Translations under genes and position numbers: made by a program | Shown: one piece after another, positions 1 through 7,544 of the stretch | Numbering within the stretch: the stretch's first letter is position 1 | Layout of the letters: every line of letters starts with the position of its first letter | Notes under the pieces: generated by a model | The model's input: only the letters and a program-made list of their open reading frames with translations | Told to the model about the DNA's origin: nothing | Database searches by the model: none | Assembly: GCF_015210005.1 (NCBI RefSeq) | Contig: NZ_MU158698.1 | Span: 627,099-691,098, forward strand | Source of the DNA: Sphingobacterium hungaricum | GTDB lineage: Bacteria; Bacteroidota; Bacteroidia; Sphingobacteriales; Sphingobacteriaceae | DNA: 64,000 bases | Reading direction: 5' to 3'

Positions 1-78
1 CACTGACCGTGGCACAAGTAAACCCATCCGACCCATAGGGACACACTTTAAAACCTACTATATAATTAACGATAAATA
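1..78. other. Array-distal flank, no assignable gene
   Basis: This is the sequence left of the first CRISPR repeat. One plus-strand frame is open from the window edge to a TAG at 36-38 and reads LTVAQVNPSDP, which could be the C-terminus of a gene outside the window, but eleven residues do not allow a call. No Bacteroidetes-type TAnnTTTG box facing the array is visible. If the array is read on the minus strand, this is its trailer end. Confidence 0.3.
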
Positions 79-1435
79 GTTGTGATTACCTTTCAAATTA
101 AGGGCATTAACAACGCTTTCCTTTGGCAAGGATTAGATAGGTTTGTTGTGACTACCTTTCAAATTAAAGGCATTAACAACGTGTTGGTGTTTGTTGGTGT
201 TAAAACTATTGTTGTGACTACCTTTCAAATTAAAGGCATTAACAACTTAGCACCTACGAGAGAGGAGGTTGAGGATGTTGTGATTACCTTTCAAATTAAG
301 GGCATTAACAACTTCAGGTCATCATATTTATGCTTATACCAAGTTGTGATTACCTTTCAAATTAAGGGCATTAACAACACGGTGTAGAGATATTTGAAGG
401 GGATATCGGTTGTGATTACCTTTCAAATTAAGGGCATTAACAACCTCAACAAGAAGCTATCGAATTACTTTTCCGTTGTGATTACCTTTCAAATTAAGAG
501 CATTAACAACGGGTTAACAGAATAACATTATGATAGTTACGTTGTGATTACCTTTCAAATTAAGAGCATTAACAACTGAGCGATGCGCCTGAACGCACGA
601 GAATTTGTTGTGATTACCTTTCAAATTAAGAGCATTAACAACTTTAAAATCGAAATAATATGTTAGTAGAAAGTTGTGATTACCTTTCAAATTAAGAGCA
701 TTAACAACGTACGGCGTGAAAACCCGTTGGGATGCCAAGTTGTGATTACCTTTCAAATTAAGGGTATTAACAACAGAATTCTTGTTTAAAAATGGCTACT
801 CGAAGCTGTGACTACCTTTCAAATTAAGGGCATTAACAACTTGTTTCCTGCGTATGCTGTTTTACACCCCGCTGTGACTACCTTTCAAATTAAGGGCATT
901 AACAACTCTTCCAATGAAAGCGATAAAACAGAATTTGTTGTGACTACCTTTCAAATTAAGGGCATTAACAACCAGGAGGTACTACAGGCGCTGGTACTTC
1001 ATGGTTGTGATTACCTTTCAAATTAAGGGCATTAACAACGAAACACTTTAGACGCATTTGTATTAGCTAGTTGTGATTACCTTTCAAATTAAGGGCATTA
1101 ACAACTGGGTCAAGGTCCTACTGGTGAACCGGGTGGTTGTGATTACCTTTCAAAATAAGGGCATTAACAACTGTCCTGCACGGTGGCCTTGGCCATTTTA
1201 TGTTATGATTACCTTTCAAAATAAGGGCATTAACAACCGGTCGGGCGCAAGTCTTCTGTAGTTTTTCGTTGTGATTACTTTTCAAATTAAGGGCATTAAC
1301 AACTTTGGCAACAGGCTTTTGATTGGTTTAGAAGTTGTGACTACCTTTCAAAATAAGGGCATTAACAACCAAAATCAAAGGAGGTAACAATGGATAGTTG
1401 TTTTGATTACCTTTCAAATTAAGCGCATTATATCT
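79..1435 (-). CRISPR. Type VI-B CRISPR array, 21 repeats and 20 spacers
   Basis: Repeats are 36 nt, begin GTTGTGATTACC and end GGCATTAACAAC on the plus strand. They start at 79, 145, 211, 277, 343, 409, 475, 541, 607, 673, 739, 805, 871, 937, 1004, 1070, 1136, 1202, 1268, 1334 and 1400. Spacers are 30 nt, except 973-1003 (31 nt). The GTTG...CAAC ends pair, as is typical of Cas13b repeats. The minus-strand form ends AAAGGTAATCACAAC, close to the known Bergeyella zoohelcum Cas13b repeat end. The repeat at 1400-1435 is decayed: its plus-strand 3' end has lost ACAAC. Minus-strand transcription is inferred from pairing-preserving variants, the place of the decayed repeat, and spacers that read as sense on the plus strand. 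Because 66 is a multiple of three, the array contains spurious open frames. Confidence 0.97.
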
Positions 1436-1542
1436 CTATCAATTAAGCTATTGTCATCAACTTAAAAAGGTAAGATTTATTTTTATTCTAAATCGCCTAA
1501 TATTAGTTAGATTTCAAAGAACGCTAGTGATTTAATCAATCA
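1436..1542 (-). promoter_or_regulatory. Candidate CRISPR leader between cas13b and array
   Basis: This 107-nt AT-rich gap separates the cas13b stop codon from the decayed repeat. If the array is transcribed on the minus strand, its leader or promoter should lie here, or transcription reads through from cas13b. On the minus strand there is a CTTTG followed by AT-rich sequence with a CTAATATTAG palindrome, but no good TAnnTTTG box and no obvious terminator hairpin with a T-run. Read-through from cas13b therefore remains possible. Confidence 0.35.
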
Positions 1543-4500
1543 TTAGTTTACCGATGGATTAAAGAACCCAATGCCTCGCCTCACAAACGAAAGGATAAGC
1601 TCGCTATAGCTTTGTGCATGTTGCTTTTCTTCTTCAGAAAGAAATATTTGCACCAAGCTCATATATGGCTCGATAAGCAATTGATTATGTGCGAATTTAT
1701 TCCGAATATAGATAAGCAAGAAAGCTTGCTGAACAAGCTCTGGCTTGGTATCCACTGTATTTATCGTGGCTTCGCTTTCAAATGTGCTATCGCCTAACCC
1801 TTTAATCCAATCTATATCATCCGATGAAATATCTGCTCGATTTCGCAGTATGCCTTCTGTGATATACAATTTTAAATTAGGGTTACCTTTAAGTTCAAAT
1901 TTAGAAGGATGATTAACGCCATCAAATTCATTCGCTAATAAGATATTCTTTTCCAATTGCTGATACGCGCTAAAGAGCTGATCTCTGCGAATAACTTCAT
2001 ATGAACTAGGCAGAAGCTGTAGTTCATTTTCTAATGCTAACTTCGTCCAGGTCCTTTCTGGGTTGTAAGAGAGTATACGTTTGGCTTTTGAAGAATGAAT
2101 TAAGCTTTTGAACTTCCCAAGATCTTTTAATCGAACCTTAGGTTCTTCGATTTGTCCCTCCATATACGGAACTGTCATTCCCCAGATAAAACTATCGTTT
2201 ATTATATTTTCCGAAGCATCACCTTCCACACGTTGACTTTGCTGAAGGGCTATTTGTTCTCTTTTTATTCGTTCTGCTTGTGTCAGATAATAGTCTTTCA
2301 AGGATAGTTCTACACGATAGCCAAATACTTTTTCGAACAAATCTTTTACAATTAGGTTCAGATATAAGTCTTGCATCTGAACTTTCTTTATCTTCTGATC
2401 TTGCTTTAATTTAATAAAATCAACTTGTTGTTGATGGGTATATTCCTTCTTGTTCTTGGCTAAGCTTTCATTGTCTACACGATGTTGATCAAATAAGGTA
2501 CTACAATCCCTTTCCATGGCGTAGAAGCTTTGGTAAGCGTGTTGCTGATATGCATAACTATACCAATCGGCATATTTTTCAGGATGCTTGTGGATATCTT
2601 CGCCCAAAATAAAGGTTGGTTTGTCATCAAATAAGCCACGAGGCATAGCTACCGGATGGCTGAGCAATTTGTTGATCTGATCTTCCGTTTTATCTATTCG
2701 ATACAAACGTTCATAAAAAATCGTCCAAATAGACTGTTGTTTGATAAATCTTTTCAGTAATCCATTATTGTCTTGAAATCCTTCAATCTGCTTTGCGTAA
2801 TTACTTAATAATTGCTTTCGACTCGATAAATATTTCTTGTAGAGATCTTCGAAGGTTTTGGTCGTATCGAAAGCTTGCTTAATACCTTGATTCCACGCAT
2901 GAGACTTATCCTCAAAATTCCAAAATTGACTTAATAGATCAATGGATTCATTTCTATTAATGGAATAATAAGCCAAAGACTGCTGAAGCTGACTATGGTG
3001 ATAACCCTTCCATTGTTCCCTTACAGGGATGGGCATAAAGCGTTTTAAATCGTTAGCTAACCAAGTCGCCTCTTGACCAACTTCGCGAGAACCAAACATG
3101 TATCGTTTTGGAGGTTTAGCATTTCGCTGTTCGTCACTTTTTGTTCTGATAAATTCTAGCTTTTTATCTGTGACCTCAATTTCTCTGCTTATTGCATTTA
3201 TCAGCTTCAAGACATCGATAACCGCACCGTTTCCATTACTCCTTTTTAGTTTAGTGGTAATCTGGGAGCTTGGCAATTGTTGGTCTGGATTGTAGTTCTT
3301 TACTACATTTAGACGAGCAAATAATTTACGTTTATATATTCTTTCGATTTCTTGCTCCGTCAGTTTATTATTTTCATTAAGCAACGCATACAACAATCCA
3401 GGAAGTTCGTTTAATGAAAGCATCGCATCCGGTGATTCGACATTGGCCTTATCAGCATGGGTAAACGTATGATTTAACAATTCACCCAAAAAGCCCTGCT
3501 TTGCTTTGTGCTTATCAGGATCACCATTAGCCCGATTTAATCGTATTTGAATGGGAATATTACCGGCGACGAAATTATAAGATGGATGAGGAAATTCCTC
3601 CCATCCTATAACGTCAGGCTGTTCCTTTTGCACAAAATAATCTGACTTAATATGTACAAGGTCAGCTAACTTCCCAAATACATTAACAGCCTTTTTTGTT
3701 GTTCGTTCGGTCTGATAGTCAAGGCCATTCAATTGTTTCACTCTACGGTCGTGCACATAATTTCCTAAGAAGATTTGAAAACGAAGCTGATCAAAGTTTC
3801 TAAACTCATCCAGGTATCGAATAACAAAATAGTTAAACTTATCCTCATAGCGCTTCCGAATCACTGGATGAACAACCAATGCGTTATCTAGGGATTGGCT
3901 CTCCAGCCCATCTTTATAATATTGGTTTACATCTTCAACAAATTCCTCTTGCTTTTTCGGAGACAAGGATTGATACACTTCATCGGGTACTTTACTTAAT
4001 TCGTCTACAATCTGGATCAATAGAGTTTCTTTGCTGAAGGTTGTAGTCAACCGTCGTTTCAATCCTTTAAAGCCTAAATAACTAAAGACCCAATGAGTCG
4101 CCATATATTTTAGGCTATTGTTATTGCTATCGACTGGCTTATCTACATCCTTAATAACTTTTGCTTTGTATCCAGTGATCTGTCCTCTCATATCTTCGCC
4201 TTCTTTCTTTTTTAGGAACATGCCCATCAAGAATACAAGCCCGCTCTGAGAAATGCTGATGTTATTTTCGGCAGGCAAGGTGTCATCAAGCCTAGCTTCA
4301 TAATTTCTATTGATGCCATCTTTATACAATAGATGGTAAAAAGCATCATTAAATACAGCATTTTTAATAGCCGTTTCCGTTAAATCTACACGCTTACCTT
4401 CTGCCTTATCAGCTTGGAGTTTCGCTCTTTTCAGTTTTTCTAGGGTGATTAATTCTTGTTTGAGAGAAGATTTCAAGAGCTGTTTAGTTTTATCGTCTTT

Positions 4501-4980
4501 TTTCTTCGTCTTTTTAACGTGATCGATCACATGAAACAAAACATCATCCAGCACATCAAAAAGCTCCTGGTCAAATTCAATAGGCTTGTGGAAATAATGG
4601 GTATAAAAGTTCCGCAGGGATTCAATAGCTGAGATCAAGAAGGTAAAACTCTCTAAAAAATACTCTCTTCTGCTAAGTTCCTTATCGTTTGCTCTTTCAA
4701 ATCGAATGTTTGCCGGAGACAGATCCAAATAATTAACTACCGGCAAATACTGCTTTAGAAAATCTAAATACATCGTATAATCGGACGGCGATATTAGATG
4801 AATCGTATCCTTATGAAATTTAGTTTTAAAATCACCATTATATCGCTCTTTAAACGCGCTAAATACCTCTTCTTTATTATTCACCGCTAGGTTCAAATAA
4901 CCTGCGAAATAATGTTTATCCTCAATCTTGGTGTGGTTGTATTGGATACCCCTTCCTATCCTCTCCGTGTTTTGATTCAT
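1543..4980 (-). CDS. cas13b: Cas13b, type VI-B CRISPR RNA-guided RNase
   Basis: This is the single-effector RNA-guided ribonuclease of type VI-B systems, which binds a crRNA with the repeat 3' of the spacer, cleaves matching RNA and then degrades RNA collaterally. The 1145-residue length fits the family. The two HEPN catalytic motifs RxxxxH sit at the ends, as is diagnostic of Cas13b: R123-N-F-Y-T-H128 and R1093-N-K-F-A-H1098. The middle is basic and helical, as expected for the crRNA-binding and lid regions. ATG at 4978-4980 is followed by a gene-like N-terminus. No csx27 or csx28 lies on either side; the right neighbour encodes a secreted SH3 protein. The array begins 107 nt beyond the stop codon. 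Adaptation genes are absent, so spacers were presumably acquired with help in trans. Both HEPN sites are intact, so it is probably active. Confidence 0.95.
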   Translation of the reverse strand: MNQNTERIGRGIQYNHTKIEDKHYFAGYLNLAVNNKEEVFSAFKERYNGDFKTKFHKDTIHLISPSDYTMYLDFLKQYLPVVNYLDLSPANIRFERANDKELSRREYFLESFTFLISAIESLRNFYTHYFHKPIEFDQELFDVLDDVLFHVIDHVKKTKKKDDKTKQLLKSSLKQELITLEKLKRAKLQADKAEGKRVDLTETAIKNAVFNDAFYHLLYKDGINRNYEARLDDTLPAENNISISQSGLVFLMGMFLKKKEGEDMRGQITGYKAKVIKDVDKPVDSNNNSLKYMATHWVFSYLGFKGLKRRLTTTFSKETLLIQIVDELSKVPDEVYQSLSPKKQEEFVEDVNQYYKDGLESQSLDNALVVHPVIRKRYEDKFNYFVIRYLDEFRNFDQLRFQIFLGNYVHDRRVKQLNGLDYQTERTTKKAVNVFGKLADLVHIKSDYFVQKEQPDVIGWEEFPHPSYNFVAGNIPIQIRLNRANGDPDKHKAKQGFLGELLNHTFTHADKANVESPDAMLSLNELPGLLYALLNENNKLTEQEIERIYKRKLFARLNVVKNYNPDQQLPSSQITTKLKRSNGNGAVIDVLKLINAISREIEVTDKKLEFIRTKSDEQRNAKPPKRYMFGSREVGQEATWLANDLKRFMPIPVREQWKGYHHSQLQQSLAYYSINRNESIDLLSQFWNFEDKSHAWNQGIKQAFDTTKTFEDLYKKYLSSRKQLLSNYAKQIEGFQDNNGLLKRFIKQQSIWTIFYERLYRIDKTEDQINKLLSHPVAMPRGLFDDKPTFILGEDIHKHPEKYADWYSYAYQQHAYQSFYAMERDCSTLFDQHRVDNESLAKNKKEYTHQQQVDFIKLKQDQKIKKVQMQDLYLNLIVKDLFEKVFGYRVELSLKDYYLTQAERIKREQIALQQSQRVEGDASENIINDSFIWGMTVPYMEGQIEEPKVRLKDLGKFKSLIHSSKAKRILSYNPERTWTKLALENELQLLPSSYEVIRRDQLFSAYQQLEKNILLANEFDGVNHPSKFELKGNPNLKLYITEGILRNRADISSDDIDWIKGLGDSTFESEATINTVDTKPELVQQAFLLIYIRNKFAHNQLLIEPYMSLVQIFLSEEEKQHAQSYSELILSFVRRGIGFFNPSVN

Positions 4981-5046
4981 GTTAATAATATTTGGTTAGA
5001 AATTAGCATAGTGGAGCCTTCCTCTAGTACAGCTACGATATACCAA

Positions 5047-5062
5047 TTATTGATATCAATAA
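5047..5062. promoter_or_regulatory. 16-bp perfect palindrome upstream of cas13b
   Basis: TTATTGATATCAATAA is a perfect palindrome without spacer. It lies 67 nt upstream of the cas13b start codon, in the 219-bp gap shared with the divergent SH3 gene. Its position suits an operator for a dimeric regulator of cas13b or of both genes. No regulator gene adjoins, and no exact TAnnTTTG box was found beside it. Confidence 0.35.
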
Positions 5063-5199
5063 ACAAAAAAAATCTAACAATTCAAAAGACAATGTCAAGG
5101 AGATTAACTTTACGTATTTCCTCGGCTAATATGCGTACCTGTGTCTTAACACTTTGAATATTGGAATTTAATAAAGATATTACCCCCAAATAAAATCAT

Positions 5200-5910
5200 A
5201 TGTTCAAACTGATTCTAACTTTAGCAGGTATCTGCGCTTTCCTGCCCTCCTTTGCTCAATTTGCAAAAGTTGTGGATAAGGATGGCTACGCCAATGTAAG
5301 GGAGCAAGCAAATGGGCAATCCAAAATCATCGGCAAGGTCAATTCGAATGAAATCGTGTATGTTTTCGACCCGTTTGATTTGGCTTCTGGATGGATAAAT
5401 ATTGATTATGTCGAAAATGAGAAGATTCGGTTTTCGGGACATATGCACACTTCGAGACTAAAGTTGATTGCTGATTTTGAGGAAATCCCTCTGGCTATCG
5501 CCGAAGAACATGATGCGACGTTTATCTTGCGCGATATCGCAGTCAGCATTCAGTCCGCTCCCTTTGATTATGAACTTAATAAAAAGCTATTTTCCTCAAC
5601 CAATTATGGAGACTACACGATAGAGGACAAGTATAAAGGGAAGCAGGTTTGGGGAACGGACGGAACCATTCCGCAAACGCAGTATACCTCAATTTTAATC
5701 ACAAAAGGCAACAGCAAAATCGAAATACCTCGAGGAGAATTTGAGAACTTATTTAATGTCAATAACGACTTTGCGAACTGCTATTACGACAAAGATTCCG
5801 ACAGGATTTACATCACATCCGTAAATTCAGACGGAGCCGGTGGCTATGCGGTATTATTTATTATCGAGAATGGAAAATATAGCAAGAAAATTGTGCTGAT
5901 GCCTTTTTAG
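5200..5910 (+). CDS. Secreted SH3-domain protein of unknown function
   Basis: The 236-residue product starts with a signal peptide (MFKLILTLAGICAFLPSFAQ, cut after about residue 20). Residues 21-90 look like a bacterial SH3 (SH3b) domain: VVDKDGYANVR, then KIIGKV and GWINIDY. SH3b domains often bind cell-wall peptides or act as extracellular adaptors. The remainder (about 100-236) has no motif I recognise. It is divergent from cas13b but has no HEPN motif and no membrane helix beyond the signal peptide, so it is not a Csx27 or Csx28 homologue. Proximity to the CRISPR locus is probably coincidental. It is probably periplasmic. Confidence 0.7.
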   Translation: MFKLILTLAGICAFLPSFAQFAKVVDKDGYANVREQANGQSKIIGKVNSNEIVYVFDPFDLASGWINIDYVENEKIRFSGHMHTSRLKLIADFEEIPLAIAEEHDATFILRDIAVSIQSAPFDYELNKKLFSSTNYGDYTIEDKYKGKQVWGTDGTIPQTQYTSILITKGNSKIEIPRGEFENLFNVNNDFANCYYDKDSDRIYITSVNSDGAGGYAVLFIIENGKYSKKIVLMPF

Positions 5911-6002
5911 ATGAAGAACGTTTGACTGATACATGGGTTTAGCGTGTCCTTTTATCAAATAAGATTTAATTATTCGCCACTTGAGCATATGAGCATCAAT
6001 AC

Positions 6003-6350
6003 TTATTGCAGATATTTCACGCCCCATTTTTCGATTTCGGCGATGATTGGTTCCATCGCCTTGCCCTTATCGGTTAAGGAATATTCGACAGTCGGTGGTA
6101 CGGTCGCGTATGCTTGACGGTTGATAATCCCTTCAGCCTCCAACTCTTTTAGCTCTTTGACCAGCATCCTCGTGTTGATTCCATGCAGGGCACGCTCCAA
6201 TTCTTTGAACCTAAACGTACCATCCATCAGGGTTTTGATAATCGGAAATGTCCAGCGTCCTTTGAAAATATGCATGGCTCTTCCGACATGACAATGTAAT
6301 TCTAATTTCACATGTTTTTTTTCTTCGAATGTAACTGCTTGATTTCCCAT
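6003..6350 (-). CDS. HxlR-family winged-helix transcriptional regulator
   Basis: The 115-residue protein has the HxlR pattern: a single Cys20 twelve residues before the R/K-W motif (KGRW), the recognition region FRFKELERALHGINTRMLVKELKELEAEGII, and a wing containing VEYSLTDKGKAM. In YodB and other family members the N-terminal cysteine senses electrophiles or oxidants. Here the usual Cys-Pro is Cys-His. The gene is divergent from a DoxX gene, a common pairing in which the regulator controls both itself and the membrane protein. An inverted repeat overlapping a -7 box lies in the shared promoter region at 6390-6403. The effector is unknown. Confidence 0.88.
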   Translation of the reverse strand: MGNQAVTFEEKKHVKLELHCHVGRAMHIFKGRWTFPIIKTLMDGTFRFKELERALHGINTRMLVKELKELEAEGIINRQAYATVPPTVEYSLTDKGKAMEPIIAEIEKWGVKYLQ

Positions 6351-6389
6351 ATTACTTTAATTTATGTTCCTAGTGGACATATTGGTAAC

Positions 6390-6403
6390 TACTTGCAAAA
6401 GTA
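6390..6403 (-). promoter_or_regulatory. Inverted repeat over -7 box of the HxlR gene
   Basis: TACTTGCAAAAGTA is an inverted repeat (TACTT, 4 nt, AAGTA). On the minus strand its outer part reads TACTTTTG, a match to the Bacteroidetes -7 consensus TAnnTTTG, placed about 46 nt before the HxlR start codon. A dimeric HxlR protein bound here would block its own promoter. No clear -33 TTG is present at the right spacing. Confidence 0.45.
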
Positions 6404-6491
6404 AAGTAATGTATTCAATTTTGCTGTATGAAATCGTTAATTAATTAAAAGCGAGCAGTATTTAAGAATAACAGTATACAACATCATCATT

Positions 6492-6863
6492 ATGAACACA
6501 AAAACGAAAAACATCATCGGATGGGTTTTAGCAGGCCTTGTTGCCTTTGTATTAATTGCCAGTGGCGTGCAAAAATTAATTGGCAGTCCTGAAATGGTCG
6601 AGCAGTCCGCGAAAATGGGCGGTCTTGCAACGCTAAGAATCTTAGGCACATTGGAATTAGTAATCGCCGTTTTGTACCTGATTCCTCGCACGGGCGTATT
6701 AGGCACCTTGCTTGCTGTAGCTTACATGGGTGGCGCGATGGCGACGCATCTTGTAGGTGGCATGCCGATTTTGATTCCGACCATTATCCAAATCCTTATC
6801 TGGATTACATCAGCCATTCGTTTTCCAGAATTGACAACTAGGTTGGTAGGCAGTAAGCCGTAA
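6492..6863 (+). CDS. DoxX-family membrane protein
   Basis: The 123-residue protein has about four hydrophobic segments (starting near residues 8, 48, 72 and 98) and the family's early ASGVQKLIGSPEM segment. DoxX-like proteins are small inner-membrane proteins, some linked to quinone or thiol redox stress, but the activity of this subfamily is not established. It diverges from the HxlR regulator at 6003-6350 and is probably its target. Start ATG at 6492 directly precedes the first helix (MNTKTKNIIGWVLAG). Confidence 0.85.
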   Translation: MNTKTKNIIGWVLAGLVAFVLIASGVQKLIGSPEMVEQSAKMGGLATLRILGTLELVIAVLYLIPRTGVLGTLLAVAYMGGAMATHLVGGMPILIPTIIQILIWITSAIRFPELTTRLVGSKP

Positions 6864-7055
6864 GCTTTAGGCGGTAGGCTTTAGGCGGTAGGCAGTAAGC
6901 CGTAGGCTTTAGGCCGTAATCTTAGGCGGATTGAGGTGCTGGCGCTAGGCGGATTGAAGTGACAGGTTTTAGGCGGAATGAAATCCCCTTCAGCAATCAG
7001 GCTCGAAGCTTAAAGCCTATTGCCTAAAGCCTAAAGCTTATAGCCTACGGCTTCT
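6855..7055. repeat. Degenerate TAGGC repeats with inverted copy
   Basis: The gap between the convergent DoxX and globin genes is filled with short degenerate repeats built on AAGCCGTAGGCTTTAGGC (starting at 6855, 6876 and 6897) and GGCGGATTGA, followed by the inverse form GCCTAAAGCCTAAAGC at 7022-7037 and AGCCTACGGCTT at 7042-7053. Left and right parts can fold into one long imperfect hairpin. The left copy overlaps the DoxX stop codon region. It may act as a two-way terminator, or be a small mobile or slippage-derived repeat; neither is shown by the sequence. Confidence 0.7.
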
Positions 7056-7463
7056 TCAAATCAGCGGTTTACCAGCTTGCGTTTTATAATATGCAATCTT
7101 GCTCATAAAGATTTCGGCCATGCGCTTGCCTTGCCAGATTGCTTTTTCGGTATTAGCTCCTTGATTAAGTTCGTGCAGGGTGGATTCAAAAATAGAAATC
7201 CAGCGCTGAAAGTGATGGGGCTCAAGATTCATTGTCGCATGAGGGAGAAAAGGCGCACCAAAATACGTCTTCTGCTCGAAAAGAATAGTTTCCCAGAAAG
7301 TATACATTTTCTCTAGGTGTATAGCCCATTTGTCTCCAATGCGTTCGGTAAAGATGGGGCCAATCAAATCATCCTTCCTGATGCGTGCATAAAAGGTATC
7401 CACAAACAATCGGATATCCGCCAAGTCACGCACATCTTTCAATTCCTGATTCTCATTCTCCAT
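7056..7463 (-). CDS. Group III truncated haemoglobin
   Basis: The 135-residue protein matches the truncated globins of the group III type: short N-terminal helix ADIRLFVDTFYARIRKDDLIGPIF, the region TFWETILFEQKTYFGAPFLPHATM, and the segment PHHFQRWISIFESTLHEL, where a His would be the proximal haem ligand. These globins bind O2, NO or sulfide; the physiological role of group III is not settled. The gene stands alone, convergent with DoxX, and its stop codon adjoins the repeat region at 6855-7055. Confidence 0.87.
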   Translation of the reverse strand: MENENQELKDVRDLADIRLFVDTFYARIRKDDLIGPIFTERIGDKWAIHLEKMYTFWETILFEQKTYFGAPFLPHATMNLEPHHFQRWISIFESTLHELNQGANTEKAIWQGKRMAEIFMSKIAYYKTQAGKPLI

Positions 7464-7544
7464 CTTATTGTTTATGATTTATGTATGAATTTGACACCAA
7501 ATTAGTAATTTGGCTATCTGTAAAAGTAAAATACGCACTTATTT

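Noticed and set aside
1-78. Leader of a plus-strand transcribed array
   Set aside because: No Bacteroidetes promoter boxes face the array here, and repeat variants and spacer sense favour minus-strand transcription; not fully excluded because the decayed repeat would normally mark the leader-distal end.
82-1261. Open frames with repeated TFQIKGINN or ALNLKGNHN peptides within the array
   Set aside because: They arise because repeat plus spacer is 66 nt, a multiple of three, so the repeat has the same frame each time. There is no start signal or family match; this is CRISPR DNA.
4912-5157. 81-codon plus-strand ORF opposite the cas13b start
   Set aside because: It overlaps the cas13b 5' end and its promoter region, with composition of a shadow frame and no family match.
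5200-5910. SH3 protein gene as a possible csx27/csx28 accessory gene of the Cas13b locus
   Set aside because: It has a signal peptide and an SH3b domain, no HEPN motif and no multi-pass membrane part, and is transcribed divergently.
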